Source: Subdoligranulum variabile (GTDB lineage: Bacteria > Bacillota > Clostridia > Oscillospirales > Ruminococcaceae). From it: a DNA stretch of 64,000 bases. The notes under the pieces are model-generated. The model ran no database searches. It was given only the letters and a program-made list of their open reading frames with translations, and was not told where the DNA came from. Shown here piece by piece: positions 25,136 through 34,071 of the stretch. Position 1 is the stretch's first letter; every line of letters begins with the position of its first letter. The DNA lies in the NCBI GenBank assembly GCA_004554775.1, contig SFKI01000023.1, forward strand, positions 1 through 64,000. The letters run 5' to 3'. The translations under genes were made by a program, and so were the position numbers.

Positions 25136-26835
25136 GCGTTATCCTTTCTCTTTATCCGCTTTATGGCTTTTCCATACAAATACAGTCCAGTAAATGCGTA
25201 CACCACCAGCAGCGGATGCACAGTAGCCAGGTACATTGTGCTGGTGCCGATGCCGAAGCTCGACACCTCGACAAACGCGATCATCGCGCAGCGCAGCAGT
25301 GCAATGCCGAAGATGCCGAACAGCAGCAGCCACGGCACCACCGTTTCCGCCGCACATTTTTTGCGTATCCACGGCAAAAGTTCTATCAGCTGGAGCAGCA
25401 CCGCACACAGCACGCAGACTGTCAGCACCACACTGTACACGGCTGTCCATGCCTGCATCACCGCAAACACAGCCTTTTGGCAGGGGCTGTAGTAGGGCGT
25501 GTCCTCGCCCGCCACAGCAGCATTGTTGAAGCCGCAGTGCAGGTAGCCGGACCACGCGGCGATGTCATCCTCCGTGCCGATGGAGCGCAAGCTCTCGTAC
25601 GGCTCGCAGGCGCGCAGACCCAGCACATGCCAGAAGCCGTTCCAGGTCTCAGACAGGGTCGCACCCACATACTCGGCCTTGATGGGCTGGCTGGTCGCCA
25701 CACGCTTGCCGGTGCGGCTGGGCAGGGTGCCCGCATCGCAGGCGGCGTTGATCTTGTCCGCCACATTCTGCCAGTAGGCGTCGGCGGTCTGGGCGCTGTC
25801 ATAAACGCCCTCAAACTGCGCGGCACGGCGGATGGCCCAGTAAAAGCTGCCCGCGCGGTAGTCGTTCAGGCCCGGGTCGCGGAAGTCGTTCTGCATCTGG
25901 GCGTCCTCTTCCAGCCAGTAGGCCAGTGGTTCCAGCTCGGGCACGGCTTCGTAAATTTTGGCGCGCGCATCGGCAGGCACCGACAAAAACGGCGCGTGGG
26001 TGTCGGTATCTACCCGCATCATCGCGCCCATGGCGGCGGCAAACGAACCCTCGGAGAAATCGGAGAGCGCGAACACGCCATAGTGGCTGTAGTTCAGCCC
26101 GCAGAAGGTCAGCACCCCCGCCGCCAGCACGGCGTACGGGATAGCCTGCGCCGCACAGCACAGCCAGCGGCGCTTTTTTGCCAGCACTGCCAGCACAATG
26201 ACCGTTGCCGCGCCGCCGAACGGCAGCAGGAACAATCCGGCATCCTCGCGGTCCAAATACGCGCAGGCCAGCCCCACACCTGCCGCCAGCAGCCAGGGCC
26301 ACAGCGGCTTTTGTTGGGCTTTATAAAACACGGCCCGCAGCGCCATACCCGCCATGCCTGCAAAAAAAAGTAGGCACAGCGCCGGGAAGATATTATCGCG
26401 GTAAACGCGCAGCGTGTACGCCGCCCAGCTGGACGGCAAAAACGCCAGCGCCGCAAACAGCCCCAGTGTCAGCACGCGGCCGCGGCCCGGCGCGGCGTTG
26501 CGCCACAGCGGCGCAAATGCAAACGCCGCCAGCAGCGAAGCCGCACACCACAGCGCCGCCCCGCTGACCAGATACGGCAGATGCAGCGCGTGCAGCAGCG
26601 CCAGCCACACCGGGAAAAACATCGCCTTGGAAAGCGTCAGATAATCATACGCGCCAAGCCACTCCCCCGCCGTGATGGCCTGCGCCGCGCGGAACATCAG
26701 CTCGTCGTCCAGCGGCGCGCCGCCTACCCAGGTGTAGGCCTGCTGGACGCCGGTCAGGCCGCAGCGCAGCACCGCCAGCACGGCCACGCCGCACCAGAAA
26801 GCGCGCTTATTCAGTTGCAGGCGGGGGTGTTTCAT
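25132..26835 (-). CDS. Polytopic membrane protein of the glycan cluster, unknown
   Basis: A 567-residue protein with about ten hydrophobic segments and a long extracytoplasmic insertion (about residues 260-430). A GAGGT site precedes the ATG. It resembles GT-C-type glycosyltransferases in architecture, with an early charged loop (GGAPLDDELMFRAAQA), but no family-specific motif is clear. It lies between the DUF6311-like gene and the flavoprotein, overlapping the latter by 4 bases. Confidence 0.7.
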   Translation of the reverse strand: MKHPRLQLNKRAFWCGVAVLAVLRCGLTGVQQAYTWVGGAPLDDELMFRAAQAITAGEWLGAYDYLTLSKAMFFPVWLALLHALHLPYLVSGAALWCAASLLAAFAFAPLWRNAAPGRGRVLTLGLFAALAFLPSSWAAYTLRVYRDNIFPALCLLFFAGMAGMALRAVFYKAQQKPLWPWLLAAGVGLACAYLDREDAGLFLLPFGGAATVIVLAVLAKKRRWLCCAAQAIPYAVLAAGVLTFCGLNYSHYGVFALSDFSEGSFAAAMGAMMRVDTDTHAPFLSVPADARAKIYEAVPELEPLAYWLEEDAQMQNDFRDPGLNDYRAGSFYWAIRRAAQFEGVYDSAQTADAYWQNVADKINAACDAGTLPSRTGKRVATSQPIKAEYVGATLSETWNGFWHVLGLRACEPYESLRSIGTEDDIAAWSGYLHCGFNNAAVAGEDTPYYSPCQKAVFAVMQAWTAVYSVVLTVCVLCAVLLQLIELLPWIRKKCAAETVVPWLLLFGIFGIALLRCAMIAFVEVSSFGIGTSTMYLATVHPLLVVYAFTGLYLYGKAIKRIKRKDNA

Positions 26836-26856
26836 GGTTTTTACCTCGATGCACCG

Positions 26857-28575
26857 TTATTGTTTTGGTGCCATAAAGTAGTATTGGTCGCGCCGGTCAT
26901 AAATGCCGGTGGCCGCGATATCCCAGGTGATATAATCGGCACTGCCGCCGTACAGCGCCTGCCAGTTGGCAAAGCGGTCGGCGTCGCCGGTCACGTACAG
27001 GGTGCCCGGGTCCAGCGTACCGCTGTCCACGGCGGCGCTGGTCTGGGCCGTCCAGTCAATGGTCACGTTCCACGCGCCGGTGTAGGTGTTGACGTCGTAG
27101 CCGTTCGTGACCATGCCGGGGTGCCACGCCGCGCAGATAACATTGCGCGCGTGGATGATATCATCCGCCAGCATCAGCACACCGTAGTTGTCGCGGCAGT
27201 CGGCCAGCTCCTGCGGATAGGGGCGCGGTTTGGCGGCAGTTTCGGCCATCGCTGTGTGCTTTTCGGCGATCATCTCGCTTATATCAAGCAGCTGCACTGC
27301 CGCCGCCAGCACCAGCGCCGCCGGGTAAAGCCGCGCCTTGCCTGTGCGGTGCAAAAGCCGTGCCAGCCCCACGATGCAGGCCGTCATCAGCACATAATAC
27401 ACGGGGTAGAACATCCGCCCGCTGGCGCGGAAGATGCCGCAGAGCTTCAGTACCCCATCGGGCAGCGGGAGATTCAGCAATTCCACATCGTCAAAGCAGA
27501 CGACGTTGGTTATGGCAAACAGCGTCATGAATGCCATGCCCAAAATCAACACGGCGTTGCGGCGCAGCAGCCCGGCCAGCGCAGCGCGGTCCGCTTTGCT
27601 GCGCACAGCCAGTATCACCGCCGCCGCGCACAGCGCGACCAGCAGCGCCAGCATGCCAAAGCCCAGGTAGTTGAACCCGTCATACTGCCCATACAGCTGC
27701 GGCCGCGCAGGCAAAATGCGGGACCAGGTATATCCGCCCTTGGAGCTCGGGTTGAACAGCGCGTTCAAATTGAACGAAAAGACGCCGTAATTTTCCCGGC
27801 TGGCCGAGTAGCCGTTGTTGAGCGACCCTAGCACCACGCCCGCCGCGTACCCGGCCGCACAGGTGCCGAAAAACAGCCCGCAGGGGGCTGGCAGTCTGCG
27901 GGTGTGCAGGGCGTTTTCCACCGCCAGCAGCAGCGCAAAGATCGCCACCATCGGCAAAAAGTACGGTGTAATGCCCACGCCCAGCGCCGCCAGCAGCCAG
28001 AACACCGGCATAAAGCAGCGTTGCTCCCGCCTGCCGCGCAGGTAGGCGTACAGTGCAAATAAAACGATGTAATGCGAAGAAAGTGCCACATGGCGGAACG
28101 CCCGCTCGATCATGATGGGCGAAAACGCAAACAGTGCCGTGCCCGCTGCCAGCGGCAGCAGCTCGTACAGGAACAGCCCCAGCACCAGCGCCGCCGCCAT
28201 GCCTTGCAGCACAAAGCAGGCCAGCTCGTACAAGCCAAACCACTGGAACTGCGCGGGCAGCACCGGGGCCAGCAGCTTAAACAGCACTGATACCCAGGGC
28301 AGCGAGTCGGTAAACGAGATGTTCACGCCCGCGCCCGCCGGGTAGGCCAGTGCGTCGGCCTGCGCCAAGGGGAACTGCCAGCTGCTGTTGCGAAAGCCCA
28401 GCCACCCTGCATAATGCTGGTGGATGTCGGTCTCATCGTAGCCGTACCAGATCCAGGTGTCGTTGGTGGGGTTCAGCGGCGCGGTGCCGTACAGGCACAA
28501 AAATGCCGCCAGCCCCAACACGGCCCCCAACAGCAGCAGGACCCAGGTTTTTTGTTTTTTCTGCACTGCCTGCAT
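26857..28575 (-). CDS. DUF6311-like polytopic membrane protein, putative GT-C transferase
   Basis: About 572 residues. The start at 28573-28575 (MQAVQKKQKTW) has GGGAG just upstream. The upstream GTG alternative overlaps that site. The N-terminal region has an early membrane helix, then DTWIWYGYDETDIHQHYAGW and a loop with ISFTDSLPWVSVLFKLL, a pattern I associate with DUF6311 proteins of glycan clusters. A soluble C-terminal part follows about ten helices. It probably adds a sugar from a lipid carrier outside the membrane. That is inference. Confidence 0.72.
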   Translation of the reverse strand: MQAVQKKQKTWVLLLLGAVLGLAAFLCLYGTAPLNPTNDTWIWYGYDETDIHQHYAGWLGFRNSSWQFPLAQADALAYPAGAGVNISFTDSLPWVSVLFKLLAPVLPAQFQWFGLYELACFVLQGMAAALVLGLFLYELLPLAAGTALFAFSPIMIERAFRHVALSSHYIVLFALYAYLRGRREQRCFMPVFWLLAALGVGITPYFLPMVAIFALLLAVENALHTRRLPAPCGLFFGTCAAGYAAGVVLGSLNNGYSASRENYGVFSFNLNALFNPSSKGGYTWSRILPARPQLYGQYDGFNYLGFGMLALLVALCAAAVILAVRSKADRAALAGLLRRNAVLILGMAFMTLFAITNVVCFDDVELLNLPLPDGVLKLCGIFRASGRMFYPVYYVLMTACIVGLARLLHRTGKARLYPAALVLAAAVQLLDISEMIAEKHTAMAETAAKPRPYPQELADCRDNYGVLMLADDIIHARNVICAAWHPGMVTNGYDVNTYTGAWNVTIDWTAQTSAAVDSGTLDPGTLYVTGDADRFANWQALYGGSADYITWDIAATGIYDRRDQYYFMAPKQ

Positions 28576-28587
28576 AGATGCTCCCAC

Positions 28588-29502
28588 TTACTTTTGCAGC
28601 TTTTCGATGCTTTCCACAAGGTATTTTTGCTGTTTGAACGTCAATTCCAGCAGCAGCGAAAGATACTTGACCACGATGGCCAGCACGGCGAACAGCCCGG
28701 CAAAGCCGACGGTGATCACAAACATCGTGGTCGTCCAGCCAGCCACCGGGTGGCCCGTGGCAAAAATGACCAGCGTGTACACCAGCTCGGCCAGGGCCAG
28801 CACCAGCATACACAGCGTAATGCCCACGCTGGCCTTGAACCCGGCGTCGGTGTACAGCGCCAGGCTGTCGATTGCCAGGTTAAAGCGATGCGGTGCCCCC
28901 GCACCGACTTTACCGTCAAATTCCAGGTCGGTCATTTTCAACCCGCAGGCCGCATAGGCCGCCTTGCGGTAGGGCAGGTGCGCACTGCTGGCATGTACGC
29001 GGTTGATGGCCCGCCGCGTCACCAGGCGGAACGCATCGGTGCGCAGCTGGTAATTGCTGTGCGAATTGGCATTGAAAATGCGGTAAAACAGCCCGCTGCG
29101 GGTCGCCTTGGGGCAGACCGAAACAATATCGCTACCTTGCAGCGCCGTGCGGTAGGCGTCAAAGATCATCGGCGCCGGGTAGCACAGCTCGGTCGAGTCA
29201 AACTCGTACACATAGTCGCCGATGGTGGCATCGAGCCCGGCGTTCATCGCATTTTCCAGCCCGTGGTACAGGCTCATGTGCAAAATGGTCAACGGGGCGG
29301 CCTGGTCTTTGCCCCAGGCGCGCAGCTGCGCGACCGTGTCGTCGGTGCAGGCATCATCGACCACCACCAGCTCATACTGGGCAAAGTGGGCGTCCAGCTC
29401 CGCCGCCACCGCGCGGCAGAATTCCACCGCGCGGGCACCGTCGTTGTGCAGGTAGACCACGGCGGAGATAAAGTTTTTTTCCTTGTTATTTACACTACTC
29501 AC
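28588..29502 (-). CDS. GT2 glycosyltransferase with C-terminal membrane helices
   Basis: A 304-residue GT-A enzyme. The nucleotide-sugar site shows ELVVVDDACTDDTVAQL and the DxD-like EFDSTELCYP. Two hydrophobic segments (about 215-285) at the C-terminus anchor it, like polyprenyl-phosphate hexosyltransferases of the DPM1/ArnC kind. The start is GTG with GAGGTG 8 bases upstream. Its GTGA overlaps the preceding oxidoreductase stop. It may supply polyprenyl-phosphate-sugar to the GT-C proteins encoded just downstream. Confidence 0.85.
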   Translation of the reverse strand: MSSVNNKEKNFISAVVYLHNDGARAVEFCRAVAAELDAHFAQYELVVVDDACTDDTVAQLRAWGKDQAAPLTILHMSLYHGLENAMNAGLDATIGDYVYEFDSTELCYPAPMIFDAYRTALQGSDIVSVCPKATRSGLFYRIFNANSHSNYQLRTDAFRLVTRRAINRVHASSAHLPYRKAAYAACGLKMTDLEFDGKVGAGAPHRFNLAIDSLALYTDAGFKASVGITLCMLVLALAELVYTLVIFATGHPVAGWTTTMFVITVGFAGLFAVLAIVVKYLSLLLELTFKQQKYLVESIEKLQK

Positions 29503-30617
29503 AGTTCGAGCACCTCGTCCAAATCATAGACTGTGTTGATCTTGCCGGACAGCACGCTGACCAGCTTCGGCTCATCGTTCATCACGCGCACCACCGTGGG
29601 GCGGGAGTCGTCCACCTCGCTGGCCTTCAGGATCGGCTTCATGCTGAAAAGGCTGCTGTGATAGGCAAAGCCGTACTCTTCCTTTAAATATTTGCGGGCC
29701 AGCTGGCTCATGTAGGGCCAGGCACTGGCGGGCTTGGCCGGGCACTCGTTGCAATTGTACAGATCGCCCGGCTTGCACACCCCGCCGCACGCCTGCTGGC
29801 AGGGGAAGGTCGCCACGCTGTCATAGCTTGTCTCGTGCGGGGTAAAGGTCACGCTGGTCAGGCTGTGCAGGCCGGTCTGGCCAAAGGGCATCAGGCTGAA
29901 AAACGGCCCGTCCATGACCGTGATGCCGGTGTTTTTCAGGCTTTCGTCCACAGTGCACAAAATGATTTCGCATTTTTCGTACTTAATGCCAAAGGGCGGC
30001 AGGCCCAGCATCGCGTGTACATCGTTCACGCCCGCATAGGTCGCATTGAGCAGGTAGGGCGCTTCGGCGGTGATGTCCCCCGCCGTCACGCGCCAGGCAC
30101 TGCCCGCTTTCTCAATGCGGTCCGGCTTGTGGCTGTAGGCCACCTCGACATTGGGCAGTTTGGCAAGCTGCTCCAAAAACCAGCGCTTCAGCACCTGGGC
30201 ATCGTAGGTGTACTCGGTCGTCAAAAACGCGCCGTCGCACAGGCCATGGTTGAAGTAACGCTCGGGCGGCACATCGTCGCAGCGGATGCCCGCCGCGCGG
30301 CAGAACTGCCGGAACTCGGCCGCATTCGTCCAGGAAAAATGCGCGCTGGTGGCGTAGACCTGGTCAAACTCCGTATGCAGGCAAAAGCCGTAATCCCGGC
30401 AGAACCGCTCAAAATAATGGGCAGACTTAATGGCCGTGGAATAGCTGCGCGGGTAGTGGTAGCCCATATGCACGCGCGCCTGGTTGATGTAGGTAGCCCG
30501 CATAAAGGGCGCAGGGTCACGCTCCAGCACCAGCACCCGCTGCCCCGCCGCGCCGCACTTCTGCGCCGCATACAGCCCATACAGCCCCGCGCCAAGGATG
30601 ATTTTATCGTAGGTCAT
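29499..30617 (-). CDS. FAD-dependent oxidoreductase of the glycan cluster (DAO-like)
   Basis: A 372-residue flavoprotein beginning KIILGAGLYGLYAAQKC, the FAD-binding GxGxxG fold, followed by an Arg-containing ATYINQARVHMGYHYPRS segment. A cysteine-rich stretch CGGVCKPGDLYNCNECP near residue 275 is unusual and might bind metal. It sits between two GT2 genes, overlapping the downstream one by 4 bases. The neighbourhood suggests it oxidises a sugar or lipid-linked intermediate. The substrate is unknown. Confidence 0.78.
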   Translation of the reverse strand: MTYDKIILGAGLYGLYAAQKCGAAGQRVLVLERDPAPFMRATYINQARVHMGYHYPRSYSTAIKSAHYFERFCRDYGFCLHTEFDQVYATSAHFSWTNAAEFRQFCRAAGIRCDDVPPERYFNHGLCDGAFLTTEYTYDAQVLKRWFLEQLAKLPNVEVAYSHKPDRIEKAGSAWRVTAGDITAEAPYLLNATYAGVNDVHAMLGLPPFGIKYEKCEIILCTVDESLKNTGITVMDGPFFSLMPFGQTGLHSLTSVTFTPHETSYDSVATFPCQQACGGVCKPGDLYNCNECPAKPASAWPYMSQLARKYLKEEYGFAYHSSLFSMKPILKASEVDDSRPTVVRVMNDEPKLVSVLSGKINTVYDLDEVLEL

Positions 30618-30648
30618 GGAAATTTTCCTTCGTTCTGCCGTTTTTATT

Positions 30649-31449
30649 TTACGGATTATACTTCCCTGCCAATGCTTTCAGCAGCACCTGCATCAGATCG
30701 CTGTTGCCTTTGAGGCCGGTGATCTTGGTAGGGGTCTTGCCGGTGGCGGGGTAGGCGCGGGTCACGGGGACCTCGCAGGCCTTCATCCCCAGCTGCGTGG
30801 CGCGGATGCTCAGATACGCCAGCAGCTCGTAGCCCATAAACACATCGCGCAGGGGGCGCACCTCGGGGTGGGTCAGGTATTCGCGGCTGTAGGCGCGGTA
30901 GGCGTTGGTGGTGTCGGTGAACCACTGGTGCGCGCCCAGGCTGATGAGCGGCGCATGCACGAGCCGCACGGCGGCATAGCGCACCGGCGGGGTGTTGACG
31001 GCGTGCCCGCCGCGGATGAACCGGCTGCCCTGCACAAGATCGTAGCCGGCCTGCAATTTCTCGATAAATTTATGCACATCTTCGATGGAATCTTTGTTGT
31101 TGCCATCGATGGTCAGCACGCCCTTGTAGCCGCGGTTCAGCGCAAAATAGATGCCCATGCGCAGCTGTGCGCCCTGCTTGCCGGGGCCGGTCTTGGTCAG
31201 CAGGGTATTGACGCCGTACAGCTGCAGGGTGTCCAGCTTCATGCTGCCGTCGGTCGAGCCGCCGTCGCAGATGACGATATCGCACAGGGTATCCACCCCG
31301 GCGGTCTGGGCGCGGCCCAGCTCGGTCAAAATACGCGCTCCCTCGTTGATAACGGGGATCAACAGGCAGTAATCACTGCGCTTGGGCAACAGCTCGGCGG
31401 CGCGGTAATCCGGCACGCCCTGCAATGCCTTGCGTTCATATTCGATCAT
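30649..31449 (-). CDS. GT2 family glycosyltransferase, soluble DPM1-like
   Basis: A 266-residue GT-A enzyme with the opening LLIPVINEGARILTEL, DIVICDGGSTDGSM and the metal-binding VLTIDGNNKDSIED (an aspartate-rich loop in place of classic DxD). It lacks membrane helices. Similar enzymes build polyprenyl-phosphate-linked sugars. Its ATG overlaps the stop of the isomerase gene as ATGA. Confidence 0.85.
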   Translation of the reverse strand: MIEYERKALQGVPDYRAAELLPKRSDYCLLIPVINEGARILTELGRAQTAGVDTLCDIVICDGGSTDGSMKLDTLQLYGVNTLLTKTGPGKQGAQLRMGIYFALNRGYKGVLTIDGNNKDSIEDVHKFIEKLQAGYDLVQGSRFIRGGHAVNTPPVRYAAVRLVHAPLISLGAHQWFTDTTNAYRAYSREYLTHPEVRPLRDVFMGYELLAYLSIRATQLGMKACEVPVTRAYPATGKTPTKITGLKGNSDLMQVLLKALAGKYNP

Positions 31450-32234
31450 TGGAACACCTCCGCCACATAGTCCAGCGTACGTTTTACTGTATCCAGGTCG
31501 GTGCGCGCCATCTCGACCGAGACAAAGCCGCGGTAGCCCACCGCGCCCAGCAGCAGGGCCAGCTCCTTATGCTCGGGGCGCTTCTGGATCGGCGCCAGGC
31601 CCGGCTCGCTGATATGCACGTGGCTGACATATTTTAGGTCATCCACAAAATTCTGCAATTTTTCGCCCTGGGCCAGCATGGTAGACAGATCCAGATTGAC
31701 GGCCAGGCCGGGGTTATCCAGCCGCTTGACCAGGCTGAACGCATCGGCAGTGCCGTTTAAGTAGTTGGTGTACATCGGGGGATTGGCCTCGATGGCCAGG
31801 CGTACGCCATACCGCGCGGCCAGGTTGCCCGCCTGCATGAAGAACGCTTCGGCAGCGGCATCGCTGTCGCCCAAAGCACGCATGCGGTTTTTGGGGCAGC
31901 CGAACACCAGCGACGGGCAGTTCAGGCTGTGCGCAAACTGGAACGCTTCGGCGGTGTAGTCGAGCAGGCGCTCGGCGTCGGCGGGGTTAAAAATGTTGCC
32001 GGTCTGGCCATACCAGATGCTTTGCATGCTGGGCACCGAAAAGCCCCACTGATTTTTGAGATACCCGCCGAACAGCAATGCGCTGGTCAGGTTTTCGTAC
32101 GGCATCTCGGGGAAAATACGCGTCGGGGCGATCTCCAGCCCGGTAAAACCGGCCTGCTGCATGGCGGTGTAGACCGCCTCGTCGTCCTCTTTATGCCAGG
32201 CAATATTGGAAATTGCCAGTTGATAGCTTGCCAT
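31446..32234 (-). CDS. Sugar phosphate isomerase/epimerase-like TIM barrel
   Basis: A 262-residue protein of the xylose-isomerase-like TIM barrel superfamily (AP_endonuc_2). Candidate metal-binding acids appear in GLEIAPT, RLAIEANPP, LDLSTM, HVHISEPG and GFVSVEMAR at the expected strand ends. It lies between an SDR epimerase and a GT2 with near-zero spacing, suggesting that it prepares or remodels the sugar used by this cluster. Confidence 0.85.
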   Translation of the reverse strand: MASYQLAISNIAWHKEDDEAVYTAMQQAGFTGLEIAPTRIFPEMPYENLTSALLFGGYLKNQWGFSVPSMQSIWYGQTGNIFNPADAERLLDYTAEAFQFAHSLNCPSLVFGCPKNRMRALGDSDAAAEAFFMQAGNLAARYGVRLAIEANPPMYTNYLNGTADAFSLVKRLDNPGLAVNLDLSTMLAQGEKLQNFVDDLKYVSHVHISEPGLAPIQKRPEHKELALLLGAVGYRGFVSVEMARTDLDTVKRTLDYVAEVFQ

Positions 32235-32236
32235 CC

Positions 32237-33163
32237 TCAGTCCCTCCAGTCACGCAGAAAGTGCGTGATATCGTCAAGTTCTTGTTGTTTGGTACACAGG
32301 TAATGGCCGCTGCCGCCCAAAATGGCCGCATAGCGGCTGTGCAGGTCGTAGTCAAACGGCGGCTTAGGCAGCTCGTTGACCCAGTCGGTCTTGCCGGTCA
32401 CGGCAGTGTAGACCTCGGCGGCAGAGATGGGCGGGGTACACAGGTGCAGCATCGTCAGCCCGGCGGCGCGGGCGGCCTCGATATCCTGCCACAAGCGGCT
32501 CAGGTTGTAGAACTGGTAACGGCTGCGGGAATCGGTGAACGCCAGGGCGTTGAAGTCGTTTCCCGCAAAAAAAGCCTTCAGTGCGGCCTTGTCGGCGGTT
32601 CCGTTCAGCTTATAAAAGCCGTTGTCGGCTAGGGTGTAGCCGGTTTTGACAAGGCCCGATTTTTCCGCCAGTTCGTTATATTTTTCCGGTTTCAGCATTG
32701 CCGGGGTGATGGTGTGCAGGTCAAACAGGAAGTTTTTCTTCAACCCCACGCCGTACAAAGCAGGCAAACGCACGATGAGTGCATCGGGGAAATCCTCGCG
32801 CACCCAGTGTTCAAGTTGCAGGCGGTTCCGGCCGTAGGCGGGCAGGCCATCGGTGCCGGGAGCGTCATCCTCGCACCGGCCGCGGCTATCAGCAAACACG
32901 GCAATGCTGGAGATGAGCACCAGCGATTTTGGCGCGATTTGGCGCAGGTTTTCCCGCGCAGCGCGCATGACGGCAAGGTCGGCCTCGGGGTCGGCATTGG
33001 CCAAAAACATGGCAGCAGGCACGCCCGCGTACACGCAAAGGTCCGGCGCGGTGCCGTACCGGGCGGCGATATCACTGCTGTGGCACACCGCCGAAAATTC
33101 ATGCCCGGCCCGCAGGTTGCCCCCCACGAACCCCGTAGACCCCACCAGCAAGTCCCTGTACAC
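32237..33163 (-). CDS. NAD-dependent epimerase/dehydratase (SDR)
   Basis: About 308 residues with a Rossmann motif near the N-terminus (LLVGSTGFVGGNL) and a Y-x3-K-like site in GLPAYGRNRLQLEHWV, where the lysine seems replaced by arginine. I prefer the GTG at 33161-33163 because GGGGAG lies 6 bases before it. The first in-frame TTG at 33167-33169 touches that site. It is the first gene of the operon running to 23918 and has its own strong promoter. Confidence 0.8.
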   Translation of the reverse strand: MYRDLLVGSTGFVGGNLRAGHEFSAVCHSSDIAARYGTAPDLCVYAGVPAAMFLANADPEADLAVMRAARENLRQIAPKSLVLISSIAVFADSRGRCEDDAPGTDGLPAYGRNRLQLEHWVREDFPDALIVRLPALYGVGLKKNFLFDLHTITPAMLKPEKYNELAEKSGLVKTGYTLADNGFYKLNGTADKAALKAFFAGNDFNALAFTDSRSRYQFYNLSRLWQDIEAARAAGLTMLHLCTPPISAAEVYTAVTGKTDWVNELPKPPFDYDLHSRYAAILGGSGHYLCTKQQELDDITHFLRDWRD

Positions 33164-33198
33164 GTGCAACTCCCCTTTTACATATTGATACAGAATAT

Positions 33199-33227
33199 AT
33201 TATACCGTATCATGGGCGAAAAAGCAA
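33199..33227 (-). promoter_or_regulatory. Promoter of the 33163-23918 glycan operon
   Basis: TTGCTT (33222-33227), a 17-base spacer and TATAAT (33199-33204) on the minus strand, about 35 bases before the GTG start. It is followed directly by ATATTCTGTATCAAT, which is shared with the promoter at 17720. Confidence 0.85.
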
Positions 33228-33307
33228 CTGAACCGCAGCGGTTTAGGGGGGTGTGCGAAAGGTTGTAATCATGGCAAGTTATTGGGGGATGGCAATACAA
33301 AAGAAAC

Positions 33308-33336
33308 ACAAGGGCGAACCGTGTTCGCCCCTACAC
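33308..33336. repeat. GTAGGGGCG-type dispersed palindrome
   Basis: AGGGCGAACCGTGTTCGCCCC followed by TAC is a single inverted unit of the family seen at 15487 and 23766. It lies between the hisH terminator and the next promoter. Confidence 0.65.
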
Positions 33337-33361
33337 TACCCCTCAAGGGGAGCCCCCAAAT

Positions 33362-33393
33362 AAAAAGGGAGTCACCGCATGGTGGTGACTCCC
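33362..33393 (-). terminator. Intrinsic terminator of the amidation operon
   Basis: GGGAGTCACC pairs with GGTGACTCCC and is followed on the minus strand by TTTTTA, about 35 bases after the hisH stop. It is one of three hairpins sharing a GTCACC-N7-GGTGAC core. Confidence 0.85.
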
Positions 33394-33426
33394 GCAAGCG
33401 CGCGCACAACGCGCGCAATATAAAAT

Positions 33427-34071
33427 TCAAATCAAGGCAAGATACTGCTCAATAATCCTAAGCCCCACTTCGCCGGATTTCTCCGGGTGGAATTGGCACC
33501 CCACCACAGCGCCGTGCGCCGCCGCCGCGCAAACATTGCGGCCGCCATACACGGTTTCAGCCAAACGATCCGTATCCTCTGCGGGCTTGGCCTCGTAACT
33601 GTGGATAAAATAACACTCCTCGCCGGGTTTGACCCCGGCCAGCACCGTGCCGCCAAAATCCGCGCGTCCGCCCGCCGGGTACAGCGGGTTCCAGCTGATG
33701 TGCGGCACACGCTGGGGATTGCCCTGCGCATCGACCGCCGGGATCTTCACCACCCGGCCCGGAATCAGCCCCAGACCCTTGTGCAGTCCAAATTCCTCGG
33801 ACTCGTCGAACAGCATCTGCATTCCCAGGCAGATGCCCAGCAGCGGCGTACCGGCCGTGGCTTTCTGGCAGATCGGCTCGATCAGGCCCAGCTTTTCCAG
33901 CCCGGCCATGCCGTCTTTGAATGCACCCACGCCGGGCAGTACCAGCGCGTCAGCGGCCAGCACATCCTCGGCGCGGCCCGTTACCAGTGTTTCCGCGCCA
34001 AAATGCGCAAACGCGTGCTGCACGCTCAACAGGTTGGACAGGCCGTAGTCGATGATCGTTACCTTTTTCAT
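33427..34071 (-). CDS. hisH: HisH-type glutamine amidotransferase for sugar amidation
   Basis: A 214-residue class I glutaminase with a complete triad: Cys81 in GICLGMQ, His195 and Glu197 in FHPEKS. HisH supplies ammonia through HisF. No other his genes are present. The partner HisF lacks a cyclase aspartate, and a PP-loop N-acetyl-sugar amidotransferase sits upstream, so it probably feeds ammonia to sugar amidation, as HisH2 does for WbpG in Pseudomonas O-antigen. Its ATGA overlaps the hisF stop. Confidence 0.9.
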   Translation of the reverse strand: MKKVTIIDYGLSNLLSVQHAFAHFGAETLVTGRAEDVLAADALVLPGVGAFKDGMAGLEKLGLIEPICQKATAGTPLLGICLGMQMLFDESEEFGLHKGLGLIPGRVVKIPAVDAQGNPQRVPHISWNPLYPAGGRADFGGTVLAGVKPGEECYFIHSYEAKPAEDTDRLAETVYGGRNVCAAAAHGAVVGCQFHPEKSGEVGLRIIEQYLALI

